64,000 bases of DNA from an uncultured Bradyrhizobium sp. (lineage in GTDB: Bacteria > Pseudomonadota > Alphaproteobacteria > Rhizobiales > Xanthobacteraceae): positions 1 to 64,000 of the forward strand of contig NZ_CANSMR010000011.1 in assembly GCF_947648125.1 (NCBI RefSeq), given 5' to 3'. A model generated the notes under the pieces. That model saw only the letters and a list, made by a program, of their open reading frames with translations. It did no database searches and was not told the DNA's origin. Below, piece by piece: positions 27,542-35,924 of the stretch. Positions within the stretch are counted from its first letter, which is position 1. The number at the start of each line of letters is the position of its first letter. The position numbers were made by a program, and so were the translations under genes.

Positions 27542-28051
27542 ATGAGCACAACGCTAATCGAGGTCCGGCCGGCCAAAGCTGCAGACGCAGCCTCGGTGGC
27601 GTCTACCCATGACGAAGCCTGGCGCTCGGCGTATCAGGGAATCATCCCCGGCGCCGAACTCGAAAAGCTGATCAATCGCCGTGGCCCGCAGTGGTGGGAC
27701 AGCGCCATCCGCAAGGGCAGCCGCGTCAGCGTGCTGGTGTTCGGCGACAGAATCGCGGGCTACGCCAATTACGGCCGCAACCGCGCCCGCAGCCTGCACT
27801 TCGAAGGCGAGATCTACGAGCTCTATCTGCGGCCGGAATTCCAGGGCCTCGGCTTCGGCCGGCGGCTGTTCGCGGCAGCCCGCCGCGACCTCCTGCAGAG
27901 CGGCCTGAAGACCATGGTGATCTGGGCGCTCTCCGACAACGAGCCGGCGACCGAGTTTTACCGCGCGCTGGGCGGCCGCATGGTGGCGCGCTCCTCGGAG
28001 CGGTTCGGGCCGAAGTCGCTCGACAAGGTCGCTTTCGCCTGGAGCAACTGA
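27542..28051 (+). CDS. GNAT-family N-acetyltransferase
   Basis: The 169-residue protein has the acetyl-CoA-binding motif A in YELYLRPEFQGLGFGRRLFA (Q-x-x-G-x-G), and the motif B region VIWALSDNEPATEFYRALGG typical of GNAT enzymes. It begins with IEVRPAKAADAASVASTHDEAW, as in the RimI-like acetyltransferases that act on small molecules or protein N-termini. The substrate is unknown. ATG 27542 was chosen at MSTTLIEVRP; an alternative ATG twelve codons upstream adds a hydrophobic stretch not found in the family. Confidence 0.85.
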   Translation: MSTTLIEVRPAKAADAASVASTHDEAWRSAYQGIIPGAELEKLINRRGPQWWDSAIRKGSRVSVLVFGDRIAGYANYGRNRARSLHFEGEIYELYLRPEFQGLGFGRRLFAAARRDLLQSGLKTMVIWALSDNEPATEFYRALGGRMVARSSERFGPKSLDKVAFAWSN

Positions 28052-28216
28052 AAATCCTGCTTCTCTCGCAGCTGCAGCAAGGCTAAACAGCCTGAGCGTT
28101 TGCGCGCGACGGCCAGCCCGGCTCCCAAGGCCGGGCTTGAAGCTGTTTCGCGGCCTGGCGGCGCCAAGCAAAAAATCACATCCTTCTCAACTTCCAAAGG
28201 CCACGCGGAGCAATCC

Positions 28217-28747
28217 ATGCGTATCGACGCCATATCGATCGGAAAAAATCCGCCCCACGACGTCAACGTCATCATCGAGGTTGCCGTCGGCGGCGAGCCC
28301 ATCAAGTACGAAATGGACAAGGAGGCCGGCACGCTGGTGGTGGACCGCTTCCTCTACACGCCGATGCGCTATCCCGGCAATTACGGCTTCATCCCGCACA
28401 CGCTGTCGGGCGACGGCGATCCGTGCGACGTGCTGATCGTCAACACCCGCGCGATCGTGCCGGGCGCCGTGATGAGCGTCCGCGTGGTCGGCGTGCTGCT
28501 GATGGAGGACGAGGCCGGCGGTGACGAGAAGATCATCGCGGTGCCGTCATCGAAGCTGACCCAGCGCTACGACAAGGTGCATAACTACAGCGACCTGCCC
28601 GACATCACGCTGCAGCAGATCCAGCACTTCTTCGAGCACTACAAGGATCTCGAGAAGGGCAAGTGGGTGAAGGTGCTGCGCTGGGGCGACGCCGACGAAG
28701 CCCGCAAGCTGATCCTCGAAGGCATCGAGCGCGCGAAGAAGAAGTGA
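28217..28747 (+). CDS. ppa: Inorganic pyrophosphatase
   Basis: This 176-residue soluble family I pyrophosphatase hydrolyses PPi to drive biosynthetic reactions. The active-site signature is [10 protein letters not shown], with [14 protein letters not shown] and [10 protein letters not shown] before it and KWVKV near the end. Metal-binding acidic residues are complete. The start at 28217 is preceded by GCGGAG; 39 upstream in-frame codons are not family-like. A hairpin AGCCCGGC / GCCGGGCT at ~28113-28135 lies in the upstream region. Confidence 0.96.
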   Translation: MRIDAISIGKNPPHDVNVIIEVAVGGEPIKYEMDKEAGTLVVDRFLYTPMRYPGNYGFIPHTLSGDGDPCDVLIVNTRAIVPGAVMSVRVVGVLLMEDEAGGDEKIIAVPSSKLTQRYDKVHNYSDLPDITLQQIQHFFEHYKDLEKGKWVKVLRWGDADEARKLILEGIERAKKK

Positions 28748-28776
28748 CGGCGGAGCCGTCATTCCGGGACCTATTT

Positions 28777-28862
28777 CGTCATTGCGAGCGGAGCGAAGCA
28801 ATCCATGCCACCGCATATGCGGAACGATGGATTGCTTCGTCGCTTCGCTCCTCGCAATGACG
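28777..28862. repeat. CGTCATTGCGAGCGGAGC repeat, copy 2
   Basis: Same structure as 24862-24945, here with the ends CGTCATTGCGAGCGGAGCGA and TCGCTCCTCGCAATGACG. It sits in the convergent gap between ppa and folD, so both copies are in convergent gaps. Confidence 0.8.
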
Positions 28863-28883
28863 CCGGAACTAGTTTGCCTTAAC

Positions 28884-29768
28884 TCACACCGCCGGCGCCG
28901 GCAGGCCGGCAATCGCGCAGGCGGCGCGCAGCGTGTTGACCAACAGGCACGCCACCGTCATCTGCCCGACGCCGCCGGGCACCGGCGTGATTGCGCCGGC
29001 GACATTGAGCGCTTCCTGGAAGGCGACGTCGCCGACCAGCTTCGGCTTGCCGCCGGGCACCGGAATGCGGTTGATGCCGACATCGATCACGGTCGCGCCC
29101 GGCTTCAGCCAGTCGCCACGCACCATCTCCGGACGGCCGACCGCGGCATAGACCAGATCGGCCTGGGCGCAGAGCTTCGATAGATCGCGCGAGCGCGAAT
29201 GCGCGATCGTCACCGTCGCGTTCTCGTTCAGCAGCAATTGCACCAGCGGGCGGCCGACCAGATTGGAGCGGCCGATCACGATCGCATTCATGCCCTCGAG
29301 CGAGGGGTGCACGCTCTTGGTCAGGATGATGCAGCCGAGCGGCGTGCAGGGCGACAGCGCGGCAAGGCCGCCGGCCAGCCGGCCGGCATTGTTCGGGTGC
29401 AGGCCATCGACGTCCTTGGCCGGGTCGATCGCGTTGATGATGGTCTCGGTGTGCAGCGATTTCGGCAGCGGCAGCTGCACCAGGATGCCGTGCACCTTCG
29501 GATCGCGGTTGAGCTGTGCGATCAACGCCAGCAGATCGGCCTGCGACACATCCTCCGGCAGCTTGTGCTCGAACGAGGCCATGCCGGCGGCCTGGGTCTG
29601 GGTGTGCTTGCTGCGGACATAGACCTCGCTCGCCGGATCATGGCCGACCAGCACGACGGCGAGCCCCGGCGTTAGCGCATGGTCGCGCCTGACGCGGGCG
29701 ACCTCGTCGGCGACGCGGGCGCGAAGCTCGGCGGCAATGGCTTTTCCGTCGATGATGCGGGCAGTCAT
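28884..29768 (-). CDS. folD: Bifunctional methylenetetrahydrofolate dehydrogenase/cyclohydrolase
   Basis: The 294-residue FolD interconverts 5,10-methylene-, methenyl- and 10-formyl-tetrahydrofolate with NADP, supplying one-carbon units for purines and fMet. Motifs: [17 protein letters not shown] (with the Y-x3-K catalytic pair), [45 protein letters not shown] and [12 protein letters not shown]. It is followed at one base by the DUF167 gene upstream, so the three minus-strand genes (yggT, DUF167, folD) form an operon with folD last. Confidence 0.97.
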   Translation of the reverse strand: MTARIIDGKAIAAELRARVADEVARVRRDHALTPGLAVVLVGHDPASEVYVRSKHTQTQAAGMASFEHKLPEDVSQADLLALIAQLNRDPKVHGILVQLPLPKSLHTETIINAIDPAKDVDGLHPNNAGRLAGGLAALSPCTPLGCIILTKSVHPSLEGMNAIVIGRSNLVGRPLVQLLLNENATVTIAHSRSRDLSKLCAQADLVYAAVGRPEMVRGDWLKPGATVIDVGINRIPVPGGKPKLVGDVAFQEALNVAGAITPVPGGVGQMTVACLLVNTLRAACAIAGLPAPAV

Positions 29769-29769
29769 G

Positions 29770-30093
29770 TCAGTCCCTTGTTTCCTGCTGGGTCAGCTTC
29801 CTCAACATTTCGCCAAGCCCTTTCGGGTCACCGTCCACCGCCACCTGCTTCAGCCGCGAGGTGGCGCCGGACAACAGCTTCACCCTGGCCTTCGGCACGC
29901 CCAGCGCCTTGGCCAGCAGCTCGGTCACCGCACGGTTGGCCTCCCCGCCTTCTGCAATGGCGCGGACCCTGACCTTCACCACCGAGCGGCCGTTGGCCAG
30001 CGTCTCGATCCCGTCGATGTCGTCGCGGCCGCCACGCGGCGTCACGCGCAAGGCGATGCTGATGCCCCCGGTGGAGTAGCGCCAAGGATCCAT
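29770..30093 (-). CDS. DUF167/YggU-family protein
   Basis: The 107-residue protein has the DUF167 fold blocks: [55 protein letters not shown] and SRLKQVAV. The family occurs beside yggT across proteobacteria, as here, but has no assigned function. Stop and folD start are one base apart, indicating coupled translation. Confidence 0.9.
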   Translation of the reverse strand: MDPWRYSTGGISIALRVTPRGGRDDIDGIETLANGRSVVKVRVRAIAEGGEANRAVTELLAKALGVPKARVKLLSGATSRLKQVAVDGDPKGLGEMLRKLTQQETRD

Positions 30094-30109
30094 CAGCCCT
30101 CGCTCAGGA

Positions 30110-30400
30110 TCAGATTACGTTGGGATAGATGTAATAGGCGATCACCCGCTGGATGAACATGATGATCAGGATCACGATGATCGGCGAGATATCGAGCCCG
30201 CCCAGATTCGGCATCACGTTGCGAATCGGCCGCAGCACCGGCTCGGTGATCCGGTACAGGAACTCGGCCACCGCGGAGACGAACTGGTTGCGCGTGTTGA
30301 CCACATTGAAGGCGACCAGCCAGGACAGGATGGCGGAGGCAATCAGGAGCCAGACATAGAGGTCGAGGACGATGATGACGATGTCGAGAACAGCGCGCAT
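30110..30400 (-). CDS. YggT-family membrane protein
   Basis: This 96-residue protein has two membrane helices (residues ~5-30 and ~72-92), joined by a loop containing the family motif RITEPVLRPIRNVMPNLGG and 'DISPIIVILII'. YggT proteins are linked to envelope stress, potassium/osmotic tolerance and, in Gram-positives, division; the exact role in alphaproteobacteria is unclear. First gene of the yggT-DUF167-folD operon. Confidence 0.92.
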   Translation of the reverse strand: MRAVLDIVIIVLDLYVWLLIASAILSWLVAFNVVNTRNQFVSAVAEFLYRITEPVLRPIRNVMPNLGGLDISPIIVILIIMFIQRVIAYYIYPNVI

Positions 30401-30622
30401 ATGATGGGGGCTCGCGGGTGGGACGACCAGGTGAAGCGCAACAAGACCGGACTGGGCCGCCAGCGCGCTTCTTGTTTGAGCAGGATCTTTTCGGAAAGCC
30501 GCGACGCACTTTTTGCTGGCGCGGCCCGCCGGGTCTGGATCATGCTCTAAATATCGGTTCGTCCCCCCGCAAACAAGGGAAGTTCCCGGCGGGATGGGCC
30601 GAAAACCGTTGTTTCACCGTTC

Positions 30623-30650
30623 TTGACTTGGCCTTGAACGGGACTGTAAA
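30623..30650 (+). promoter_or_regulatory. Putative promoter of tRNA-Ala
   Basis: TTGACT (30623-30628) and TGTAAA (30645-30650) with 16 bases between them lie 48 bases upstream of the mature tRNA 5' end. This is the expected position and a good match to a sigma-70-type promoter. Confidence 0.55.
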
Positions 30651-30697
30651 TGGCGCCCGACTGACGGCCGGGATACTCAGCAACACCCGGCCGCAAT

Positions 30698-30773
<76 letters not shown>

Positions 30774-30892
30774 GCCTTCGCTCGCTTCGCGAGCTACGGC
30801 TCGGCAAGCCCGGGAAGTCCATCGTAGCGAAGTGAGCGAAGGCTGCCGCGGCGTAGCCCGGAGGGCGAAGCCGGGCTGGTTCAGCATGCTCC
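30774..30892. repeat. GCCTTCGCTCGCTTCGCGAGC intergenic repeat
   Basis: GCCTTCGCTC at the left pairs with GAGCGAAGGC in the middle. Next comes a GTAGCCCGGAGGGCGAAGCC-GGGCT hairpin related to the GTAGCCCGG element at 10425. It begins directly after the tRNA CCA and may help end tRNA transcription. Confidence 0.5.
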
Positions 30893-30905
30893 CCAATCCT
30901 CCCCC

Positions 30906-31715
30906 TCACGTCCCCGTAAACCTTGGCGGCCGCTTCTCCACAAAACTCGCGACGCCTTCCCTGAAATCGTTACCCTTCAGTGCGATCTGCATCTCGCGGT
31001 TGGCGTCGATGGTGGCTTCGGCGAGCGTCTGGAACGGCACGTCGTAGACCTGGCGCTTGATCACCGCGATCGCGCTCGGCGAGACGAAATCGGCGAGGTC
31101 GCGGGCATAGGCATAGGTTTCCTCGCGCAGCTTCTCCGGCGAAGAGAGCCGGTTGACGAGGCCGATGCGCAGCGCCTCCGCAGCCGACACGCGCCGCGCC
31201 GACATCAACAGATCGAGCGCGTTGGCATGACCGACGATGCGCGGCAGCATCCAGCTGATGCCGTGCTCGGCGATCAGGCCGCGCCGCGCGAAGGCGGTGG
31301 TGAACACCGCGCTGTCGGCGGCGAAGCGCAGGTCGCAATAGAGCGCGTGGACCAGGCCGATGCCGGCGGTGGCGCCGTTGAGCATCGCGATCACGGGCTT
31401 CTTGATCGCGGGGTAATAGGCGTAGCGCGTCTGCCAGTCGGCGCGCCGGTTCATGTCGAACGGAATATTCTCGCCGCGCCTGACCTCGTTGGGATCGATC
31501 CCCTTCAGCGCTTCCATGTCGGCGCCGGCGCAGAAGCCGCGGCCCGCGCCGGTCAGCACGATGACGCGAACATTGTCGTCATTGGCCGCCGCCTCCATCG
31601 CGTGGCGCACGTCGCGCTCCATGATCGCGGTCCACGCATTCATGCGGTCAGGGCGGTTGAGCGTGATGGTCGCGATCCTGTCGCTGACCTCATAGAGGAT
31701 GTGTTCGTAGCTCAC
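30906..31715 (-). CDS. Enoyl-CoA hydratase/isomerase family protein
   Basis: The 269-residue crotonase-fold protein has GAGRGFCAGADMEAL, which forms the first oxyanion hole, and KKPVIAMLNGATAGIGLVHA for the second. A catalytic-type Glu lies in RRGLIAEHGISWMLPRIVG. It is expected to hydrate or isomerise enoyl-CoA thioesters in beta-oxidation or aromatic acid breakdown. The start is a GTG at 31715, preceded by AGGGAG eight bases upstream. The longer frame upstream has no family match. The particular substrate is unknown. Confidence 0.88.
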   Translation of the reverse strand: MSYEHILYEVSDRIATITLNRPDRMNAWTAIMERDVRHAMEAAANDDNVRVIVLTGAGRGFCAGADMEALKGIDPNEVRRGENIPFDMNRRADWQTRYAYYPAIKKPVIAMLNGATAGIGLVHALYCDLRFAADSAVFTTAFARRGLIAEHGISWMLPRIVGHANALDLLMSARRVSAAEALRIGLVNRLSSPEKLREETYAYARDLADFVSPSAIAVIKRQVYDVPFQTLAEATIDANREMQIALKGNDFREGVASFVEKRPPRFTGT

Positions 31716-31843
31716 GGCGATCTCCCTGTGCTGTGTTGGTCTTGTTGTTCTGAGTTCGCGCGACCATGCGACGGCGCGCGCAGCTGCGGCAAGACTAGCA
31801 CATCTCTGCAAATGAGAAGACGGCGCGAAATTCCGCGCGGCGG

Positions 31844-32659
31844 CTATTCCGCGGCCTGCAGCACGACCGGCCGCGGCACGCGCGCGATCCAGCCGTCGAT
31901 GAAATGCTTCAGCCACGCGCGCTCGGCGGCATCGTGCACGGCACGCTCGGCGAAGTGCAGATGACCCGGTTGAGCGCCCGGCGAATCCATCCGCGCGCAA
32001 CCGCGCGCGGTCCAGCGATGCATCATCGCGTAGGTCACGTCGGGGTGGAATTGCAGGCCGAAGGCGTTGCCGCACTGGAACGCCTGCACCGGGAAATCAT
32101 CGCCCGCCGCGAGCAGGTCGGCGCCTGTGGGCAATTGAAAGCCCTCGCCATGCCAGTGATAGACCCGCGCCGGCCAGTCCGGGCACAACGCGCGGCCCGC
32201 CGCCGTCGGCCTGATCGGGTAATAGCCGACCTCGACCCGACCTTGCGGATGCGGCGCGACCTTGGCGCCGAGTTGCCGCGCCAGCATCTGCGCGCCGAGG
32301 CAGATGCCCAGGAAGGGGCGCTGCTCGCGCAGCGGAACTGAAATCCAGTCGATCTCGCGCCTCACGTAGTCGTCGGGATCGTTGGCGCTCATTGGGCCAC
32401 CAAAGATCACCGCGCCGGCATGCGCGTCGAGCGTGTCGGGCAGCGTATCGCCGAAGCGCGGGCGGCGGATGTCGAGGGGGTAGCCCAGCGCCCGCAGGGC
32501 GTTGCCGATCCGGCCGGGAGTTGATGTCTCCTGATGCAGGACCACCAGCACTGCCCGCAGCTGCGCCTGGTCTGAGATCCGATCCCCGAGCGTGACCGCG
32601 GCCGGCCTTCGGCTCGCGAAGGGCACCACGACACGGCTCTGGTCAGACCGGAACGGCAT
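31844..32659 (-). CDS. Class I glutamine amidotransferase-like protein
   Basis: The 271-residue protein resembles the stand-alone GMP-synthase-like amidotransferases. The nucleophile elbow is FLGICLGAQMLARQLG, an oxyanion GG is in VIFGGPMSANDP, and the second triad residue is His in LQFHPDVT. The usual third residue in HPE is Asp here. A ~30-residue N-terminal extension precedes the first strand (LRAVLVVLHQE). These enzymes hydrolyse glutamine or gamma-glutamyl compounds. No synthetase partner is adjacent, so a gamma-glutamyl hydrolase-like role is possible. Confidence 0.8.
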   Translation of the reverse strand: MPFRSDQSRVVVPFASRRPAAVTLGDRISDQAQLRAVLVVLHQETSTPGRIGNALRALGYPLDIRRPRFGDTLPDTLDAHAGAVIFGGPMSANDPDDYVRREIDWISVPLREQRPFLGICLGAQMLARQLGAKVAPHPQGRVEVGYYPIRPTAAGRALCPDWPARVYHWHGEGFQLPTGADLLAAGDDFPVQAFQCGNAFGLQFHPDVTYAMMHRWTARGCARMDSPGAQPGHLHFAERAVHDAAERAWLKHFIDGWIARVPRPVVLQAAE

Positions 32660-32802
32660 TGCCTCTGCTTAAAGTTTCGGCACGTAAGGCACGATCATAG
32701 CTAAGTGGTCGTTAACATCGTGTGAGTTTGCGCACACCCGTGCGAAGCAAATCGCGGGCCAGAGATAGCCTTAACGGCGATGAAGGGCGCTTTCCGGTGA
32801 CG

Positions 32803-33582
32803 CTAGCGCTTGCGCAGCTGAAATCCGCCGACCGCGGTCAGGATGAAGGAGCGCGGAAACAGCCGGAGCAGGAACGGCACCATTTTGATGAAGGTGCCCG
32901 GTAGCACGGCGCGCTTGTTGGCCATCAGTCCGCGATACGCCTGGCGGGCGACCTCGGCCGGTGCGACGTTGAGGATGGCGGAATCGAATCCGGGGGCAAA
33001 GCCGGCGCGGTCCTGGAATTCGGACGGCACGGGACCCGGACAAACCACGGTGACGCGCACGCCTTTCGGCGCCAGTTCACAGCGCAACGCTTCGGAAAAC
33101 GACAGCACATAGGCCTTGCTGGCGTAGTACACGGCCATGCCGGGGCCCGGCAGGAATCCGGCGATCGAACCGAGATTGAGGATTCCACCGCGGTTGCGGA
33201 TCAGCTGGTCGGCAAAACGCAGCGTCAGATCGGTCAGCGCGCGGATATTGAGGTTGATGATGTTGAGCTGTTCGGCGCGGTCGCGCTCCACGGCAAGCCC
33301 GAACAGGCCGAAGCCGGCATTATTGACGAGATATTCGACCTCGACCCCGGCCTCGGTCAGGGCCCGCGCGATCTGATCACCCGCATCGGTCTGCTGGAGA
33401 TCGCAGGGAATCACGATCGGCGCCGCGCCGCTCTTGGCTCCGAGCTCATCGGCGAGGGTCTTCAGGCGATCGGCGCGCCGCGCCACCAGCGCCACGCGGT
33501 GACCATTCGATGCAAACACGCGCGCCAGTTCGGTGCCTATGCCCGCCGATGCCCCGGTTATCAGCGTCACACGCTCAGTCAC
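32803..33582 (-). CDS. Short-chain dehydrogenase/reductase
   Basis: This 259-residue classical SDR has the cofactor motif LITGASAGIGTELARVFASNG, the NNAGFGLFG block, catalytic Ser in ILNLGSIAGFLPGP and YYASK (Tyr and Lys complete). The last ~30 residues are hydrophobic and basic (MVPFLLRLFPRSFILTAVGG), as in the DltE/YqjQ-like SDRs that touch membranes. NADP preference is suggested by VARRADR after the second strand. The substrate is unknown. Confidence 0.88.
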   Translation of the reverse strand: MTERVTLITGASAGIGTELARVFASNGHRVALVARRADRLKTLADELGAKSGAAPIVIPCDLQQTDAGDQIARALTEAGVEVEYLVNNAGFGLFGLAVERDRAEQLNIINLNIRALTDLTLRFADQLIRNRGGILNLGSIAGFLPGPGMAVYYASKAYVLSFSEALRCELAPKGVRVTVVCPGPVPSEFQDRAGFAPGFDSAILNVAPAEVARQAYRGLMANKRAVLPGTFIKMVPFLLRLFPRSFILTAVGGFQLRKR

Positions 33583-33809
33583 GTTTCAAACTCTTACTGC
33601 AAATTCTAATGAGGTCCCCAACGGGGCGACGAGAGCATAGGGATGCGGTATGACGCAAGCCGCGTATGGGCTTGTGGATAGCGGCGAGGTCGCTGGTTTC
33701 GTGACGAAACGACCGATTTTCAGTCGGATCGCCCACAATCGCGGCGGAGATTAAAATTTCGTCATCCGCTACGCCGGCAGGGGGCCGTCCGGCACGTGCA
33801 GGAGCCGTG
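33583..33809. other. Intergenic region with one perfect inverted repeat
   Basis: No gene-like frame was seen. At 33696-33710 there is a perfect 6-3-6 inverted repeat GTTTCGTGACGAAAC, which could be an operator. No regulator is adjacent, so this is only a note. Confidence 0.3.
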
Positions 33810-34313
33810 TCAGATTGCCGCGTCTGCCGTGCCCCAGGGGCCCTTTGGCAGCTCCGCCTGCTTCTCGGCGACCCGGTGCTTGAGATCGATGCGGTCGCGC
33901 GAGGAGATGCCGAGCAGATCGGCGGCACGCCAGACCACATTGTCCTCGAACTCGCTGACCTGGCCATCGGCATAGACCAGCTCCCACATCATCTCGACGA
34001 TGCGCAGCCGTCCTTCCTCATTCACCGAGCGCATGATCACACTGGTAAAGTGATAGAGATCCACGGCCTCGCCCTCGACGCGCATGGCGGAGGCGATCAG
34101 TCTGTCGGCGGTGCCGGGATCGAGCTGGAAGCGGCTCTCGATCAGGCTGTGCAGCTTGAGCTTTTCGGCAGGCGTCGGCTCGCCGTCGAGCGAGACGACA
34201 TGCACCAGCAGGGCGGTCGCCGCCAGACGATAATCGCTGTCGTCGAAGGCGCGGTCGGTCTGGGCATCGGGGGAGACGATATCGGCAATGAATTGGCGGA
34301 GTCCGTCGAGCAT
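33810..34313 (-). CDS. TerB-family protein
   Basis: This 167-residue all-helical protein has the TerB/DjlA-like signature: AATALLVHVVSLDGEPTPAE, where the acidic pair sits in the first half, and a second related repeat RIVEMMWELVYADGQVSEFE. The two acidic loops are thought to bind metal ions. In rhizobia such stand-alone TerB proteins are common; a tellurite-resistance role is not implied. It is transcribed alone, with a repeat upstream. Confidence 0.88.
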   Translation of the reverse strand: MLDGLRQFIADIVSPDAQTDRAFDDSDYRLAATALLVHVVSLDGEPTPAEKLKLHSLIESRFQLDPGTADRLIASAMRVEGEAVDLYHFTSVIMRSVNEEGRLRIVEMMWELVYADGQVSEFEDNVVWRAADLLGISSRDRIDLKHRVAEKQAELPKGPWGTADAAI

Positions 34314-34333
34314 CGCTCTCTCTGTGGAATGAA

Positions 34334-34383
34334 GCTGTCCGGAAAACCGCTACGCACCTTTCCGGATCATGCGCTGTTGAAAT
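34334..34383. repeat. Degenerate copy of the AGCATGATC-type repeat
   Basis: TGTCCGGAAAACCGCTACGCACC is followed by TTTCCGGATCATGCGCTG, matching the right half of the element family at 2502-2575 in reverse. It lies between the TerB gene and the cyclase gene. Confidence 0.5.
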
Positions 34384-34473
34384 CTATATGGCGTGGAAAC
34401 AGAACCGGCGCAATCCGCGCGGGTTCCCGCTGCGGCATTACGTTTCAGCAAGCATTACATGTCAGCAATGTGA

Positions 34474-35883
34474 CTACGGTATCTCGTACACCACGAGCTT
34501 GTCGGCAATGCCGCGCAGCGCCGCTTGCTTCTGGATCGGCTTGATCGCGGCGCGGTCGAGGATGCCCGCGACCTCTGCCGATTCCATCACCGGCTGGGTC
34601 AAATGGATTTCCTGCGACGTCGACAGGCTCTGCACCCGCGCGGCGATATTCACGGTCTGGCCGAAATAGTCCTGCCGCTCGTTCAGCGTCACCGCGAGGC
34701 ACGGCCCCTCATGGATGCCGATCTTGACGATCAGATCTTCCTTGCCGCGCTCGGTGTTGAGCTGCTTCATCGCGGCCCGCATGCGCAGGCCCGCCGACAA
34801 TGCGTGCTCGGGCCGGATGAAGGTCGCCATCACGGCATCGCCGATGGTCTTCACGACTGCGCCGTGTTCGGAGGCGATGATCTCGAGCAGGGCGTGGAAA
34901 TGCGCGCGCACCAGGTCGAACGCGGCAAGATCGCCGACCCGCTCATAGAGCGCGGTCGATCCTTTGAGATCGGTGAACAGGAAGGTCAGCGCGGTGATCT
35001 TCAGCCGCTGGTCGACGGTGAGGTTGTCGGCCTTGAACACGTCGCGGAAAGTCTGGTTCGACAGCATCCGCTTCGCGGTGAGGATCGGCTTGCGCTTGCC
35101 GAGCAGTTTGTGCAGCGGATCGCCTGCGATCCACACCGAAGGCAGCACGCGGACGTCGGCGTGATTCTCCAGCGAGAGCCGCAACGGCCCCGGCCGCATC
35201 GTCGAGGTGCCGGTCGGCGCATGCGACTTGTTGAACGCGATCGAGAACTGCTGACGCTCGGTGGTCGGCTCGCCCTCGATGGCAAAGAAGTGCGCCGAAT
35301 GCGTCACCGGCTCGAACACGATGACGAACTGATTGGGCAGATTGAGCGACAGGATCGCCTTTTCGCCGGGCGGCAACTCGAGCCCCTCCAGCGTCACCTC
35401 GTTGATCAGGGTCGACACCGAACTCTCGTCGAACTCGATCCCGGAACTCCAGAACATCTGGCGGAAATATTCCCAGATCGGCAGCGTGTTCGGATCGTGC
35501 GCGGCGATGCGGCGGACCCGCGGACTGACGGTGAAGGCAACCTCGACCAGCTCGTCGACGGAGGCCTCGTAGCCGGCTGCGCACAGCGCGCAATTGTAGT
35601 CGTCATGGCGCAGCGACTTCAGCGTGGTGTGGGCGTCGAGCACGCCGCCACACCCCGGACACAGCACGTTCCAGCTCATGTCGAACAGGCCGAGTCGCGA
35701 GGCATGCAGGAAACCGGAGATCACCTTCTCCTGGTCGAGCCCGGTGCGGCGCGAGAAATCCAGAACGTTGATGCGATTGAGCTCGCGGTCATGGCCGTCC
35801 GCGATCAGCTGCTGCATGGCATCGACGACGGCCGGATCGGCCGTCTGCCTGAGGACTGCGAAGTGGGCTTGCGTATCGCTCAT
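34474..35883 (-). CDS. Class III adenylate/guanylate cyclase with zinc-ribbon-containing N-terminal domain
   Basis: The 469-residue protein has an N-terminal ~300-residue DUF5939-like domain. It starts with a helical part and contains a CPGCGG...CALCAAG pair of cysteine knuckles (residues ~75-110), a likely zinc site. The C-terminal class III catalytic domain begins with LTFLFTDLKGSTALYERVG (metal-binding Asp) and continues with VVKTIGDAVMATF and DYFGQTVNIAARVQS (the Asn and Arg that stabilise the transition state). It should make cAMP or cGMP in the cytosol. Alphaproteobacteria have many such cyclases, with inputs mostly unknown; the N-terminal domain is the presumed sensor. Confidence 0.9.
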   Translation of the reverse strand: MSDTQAHFAVLRQTADPAVVDAMQQLIADGHDRELNRINVLDFSRRTGLDQEKVISGFLHASRLGLFDMSWNVLCPGCGGVLDAHTTLKSLRHDDYNCALCAAGYEASVDELVEVAFTVSPRVRRIAAHDPNTLPIWEYFRQMFWSSGIEFDESSVSTLINEVTLEGLELPPGEKAILSLNLPNQFVIVFEPVTHSAHFFAIEGEPTTERQQFSIAFNKSHAPTGTSTMRPGPLRLSLENHADVRVLPSVWIAGDPLHKLLGKRKPILTAKRMLSNQTFRDVFKADNLTVDQRLKITALTFLFTDLKGSTALYERVGDLAAFDLVRAHFHALLEIIASEHGAVVKTIGDAVMATFIRPEHALSAGLRMRAAMKQLNTERGKEDLIVKIGIHEGPCLAVTLNERQDYFGQTVNIAARVQSLSTSQEIHLTQPVMESAEVAGILDRAAIKPIQKQAALRGIADKLVVYEIP

Positions 35884-35924
35884 GGTGAGCCCCTAGATGA
35901 GCATTGGGACACCGCCGCGCAAGG

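Noticed and set aside
33810-34313. Tellurite-resistance operon
   Set aside because: Only a stand-alone TerB-like gene is present; no TerC, TerD or TerZ-type genes were found.
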